A stretch of DNA of 62,908 nt from Bacillota bacterium (lineage in GTDB: Bacteria > Bacillota > Clostridia > Oscillospirales > Oscillospiraceae). Made by a program: the position numbers and the translations under genes. Of the stretch, positions 61,330 through 62,908 are shown one piece after another (positions within the stretch are counted from its first letter, which is position 1; every line of letters starts with the position of its first letter). The stretch lies in NCBI GenBank assembly GCA_030535235.1, contig JAUNCL010000014.1, positions 1-62,908 on the forward strand, read 5' to 3'. The notes under the pieces are model-generated. The model worked only from the letters and a program-made list of their open reading frames with translations. It did not search any database and had not been told where the DNA came from.

Positions 61330-61404
61330 TCCCTGATTCAGAACAAATTGTAAGTCTCTTACAATTCAAACACAAATCCACCCCTCGGGCTTAGCCGGGT
61401 GGCC
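61330..61404 (+). repeat. Inverted repeat at the 3' flank of the silent SLH gene
   Basis: About 70 bases with only a handful of mismatches to the 3' flank of the other SLH gene (52742-52815), in inverted orientation, including the palindrome TTGTAAG-TCT-CTTACAA and CACCCCTCGGGCTT. Confidence 0.85.
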
Positions 61405-61469
61405 GTAAAACAGTAAAATGAAAAAATGATGAAAACCTTGAGTTTTCAAGGGTTGCGGCGTGACTTCGG

Positions 61470-62908
61470 TCACGCCGTTTCCTCTTTCATCAGTTCATTC
61501 AGCGGGATGAAGCCCAGCCCGTCGTACTTGATGTGGATGTGCTGCACCCGCTTTCCGCTGGATTTGTCCGGTGCGTCCACATAGATAGCGGACACCAGCT
61601 CCCGCAGAGCGTAGCCGTCCAGCTCGTCGATGCCCACATACTTGTGCGCCGTCTGAATGAACTTCTCAATGTTTTCGTTCTGTCGTTCCTGTACTTCAAT
61701 TTCCTGCCGCAAGGTGATGCACTCGGCCTCCAACTGCTTCTGCTCCGTTTCATAGGTCAGACTCAGCATATCGAAGCGGTCATCACTCAGCCGCCCGCTG
61801 GCGTTGTCCTCGTAAATCCTGATGAACAGCCGTTTCAGCTCAGCGATGCGGTTTTCGTTCCGTTCCAACCGTTTCCTGCGGATGCGGATCTGCTCACCGC
61901 TTTCCAACCGGAGCTGTTCTTCCATTACTGTGCGGAAATGTGCCTCATGACGCAGAATATAGCCCGTCACAGCCTGAATGTGTTTCAGAACCACACACTC
62001 CAAAACCTTGACCCGAATGAAGTGTCCCTTGCACTTCTCCTTGTCCTTGCGGTGCAGCGAACAATCAAAGAAGTCCTGTGTGGGATCGCCGTTGTTGGAC
62101 GAGCCATAGTTCATTTTGGAACCGCAGTCGGCGCAGTAGACAAGCCCGGAAAAGATGCTGCTTCGGCCTGTGCGGGTCATTCGGTGCCGCTGCTGCCGGA
62201 TTTCCTGCACCTTCTCAAACACAGCGTCCTCAATGATACGCTCATGGGTGTTTGGAAAGATGGCCTGTTTCTCAATGGGCGTTTCCCGCTGCTTTTTGTC
62301 CCAGATGGAGTTGGTATAGGTCTTGAAGTTCACCGTACAGCCTGTGTACTCCCGCCGCTCCAGAATGTTGACCACACTGCTGTCCTTCCATCCATACGGA
62401 TTTTCCGGTTTCTTATTTGGACACTTTATTCCTTGCAGTGCTTTATATGCGGTGGGGGTCAGCACCTTGTCCGCTTTCAGTTGGTTGGCGATCTGCTTGG
62501 GACCCCGCCCCTCCATGCACATGGAGAAGATGCGCTTCACCACATCAGCGGCCACCGGGTCAACCACCCAGCGGCGGGGATTCTCCGGGTCTTTTACATA
62601 GCCATAGGGCACGTTGGTGGTCAGAGGTATGCCTCGCTCACCCTTGGCTTTCTGGACGGCTCTGATCTTGCGGCTGGTGTCCCGGGCATAGAACTCGTTA
62701 AACCAGTTCTTGATACCCGCAAAATCGTTGTCCACCCGGTTGGGGTCGATGGTGTCGTAGTTGTCATTGATGGCAATGAAGCGGACACCGTTCTGTGGGA
62801 AGGTGAAGTTGGTGTAAAGCCCGGTCAGTGCGGAGTTACGTCCCAACCGTGAGAGGTCTTCTTGTGTCAAGTAGGAACTAAAAAAATTTTGAGAATTTAC
62901 AAGCCGTT
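61470..62908 (-). CDS. Large serine recombinase, 5' part missing or outside the window
   Basis: At least 466 residues. It holds the end of the resolvase catalytic domain (DLSRLGRNSALTG, RFIAINDNYDT, DTSRKIRA), a Recombinase domain (VPYGYVKDPENP), the zinc ribbon (YCADCGSKMNY) and a C-terminal coiled coil. The region with the nucleophile serine should lie about 70 residues upstream. The frame stays open to the window edge, but the last 13 visible codons are AT-rich and do not look like this family, so 5' truncation is possible. Such recombinases drive integrative elements; it ends 66 bases from the SLH 3' repeat. Confidence 0.85.
   Translation of the reverse strand, partial: RLVNSQNFFSSYLTQEDLSRLGRNSALTGLYTNFTFPQNGVRFIAINDNYDTIDPNRVDNDFAGIKNWFNEFYARDTSRKIRAVQKAKGERGIPLTTNVPYGYVKDPENPRRWVVDPVAADVVKRIFSMCMEGRGPKQIANQLKADKVLTPTAYKALQGIKCPNKKPENPYGWKDSSVVNILERREYTGCTVNFKTYTNSIWDKKQRETPIEKQAIFPNTHERIIEDAVFEKVQEIRQQRHRMTRTGRSSIFSGLVYCADCGSKMNYGSSNNGDPTQDFFDCSLHRKDKEKCKGHFIRVKVLECVVLKHIQAVTGYILRHEAHFRTVMEEQLRLESGEQIRIRRKRLERNENRIAELKRLFIRIYEDNASGRLSDDRFDMLSLTYETEQKQLEAECITLRQEIEVQERQNENIEKFIQTAHKYVGIDELDGYALRELVSAIYVDAPDKSSGKRVQHIHIKYDGLGFIPLNELMKEETA

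Overview
The window looks like part of the chromosome of an anaerobic, spore-forming Clostridia of the Oscillospiraceae type (relatives of Flavonifractor, Intestinimonas and Lawsonibacter). The support is a small acid-soluble spore protein, SpmA/SpmB, AbrB, 3-hydroxybutyryl-CoA and acyl-CoA dehydrogenases typical of butyrate producers, an anaerobic NTP reductase activase, high GC, and S-layer (SLH) proteins. The genus is inference.

Layout. 0-6.5 kb: a minus-strand sensory operon (hybrid histidine kinase with two binding-protein domains, a decayed receiver remnant, a lipoprotein fusing a solute-binding protein to a 5'-nucleotidase C-terminal domain, and a second sensor cut by the window edge). 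6.8-14.5 kb: spore protein, RNase J, an ArsC/Spx-like protein, a WYL regulator with an operator inside its own promoter, an orphan phage-tail-like gene, three lipoproteins, an EamA permease. 14.6-18.6 kb: a dispersed repeat flanked by duplicated terminators, then a crotonase-fold protein and acyl-CoA dehydrogenase divergent from hbd. 18.7-25.4 kb: nrdG-nudix-methyltransferase-rsmI, abrB, spmAB, recG. 25.5-31.5 kb: a toxin-like orphan, small membrane proteins, CIRCE-controlled htpG, a permease. 31.5-36.7 kb: a BceRS-BceAB antimicrobial peptide sensing and export module, then carD. 36.9-46.4 kb: a Crp-family regulator divergent from a flavoprotein, mgtE with a long leader, ttcA, rplM-rpsI, an aldo/keto reductase, an old-yellow-enzyme-type reductase. 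46.4-51.1 kb: an envelope and housekeeping operon (tagA/wecG-like, tmk, formyl-THF cyclo-ligase, mltG, U32 peptidase) and tRNA-Val. 51.2-62.9 kb: an AlbA-domain protein, two oppositely oriented SLH genes surrounding gap and an orphan ATPase-domain kinase, and a serine recombinase at the edge.

The most interesting feature is at 52.7-61.4 kb. Two homologous S-layer genes point outward from a 3.3 kb segment. Their 5' ends are identical over 101 bp in inverted orientation, and their 3' flanks are also near-identical inverted repeats. Only the 52.8-55.5 kb copy has a promoter, a strong ribosome site and an ATG, all inside the central segment. The other copy starts abruptly behind two terminators with no convincing start. 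This matches the logic of a promoter-inverting S-layer switch such as the sap locus of Campylobacter fetus, but with a glycolytic gene inside the segment. Inversion itself is inferred, not observed.

A second notable pattern is a structured non-coding repeat with two copies (14.6 and 58.3 kb). Each copy sits immediately behind a transcription terminator, and that terminator hairpin is duplicated on the far side of the repeat. The hairpin sequence differs between the two sites, so the duplicated sequence belongs to the target rather than to the element.
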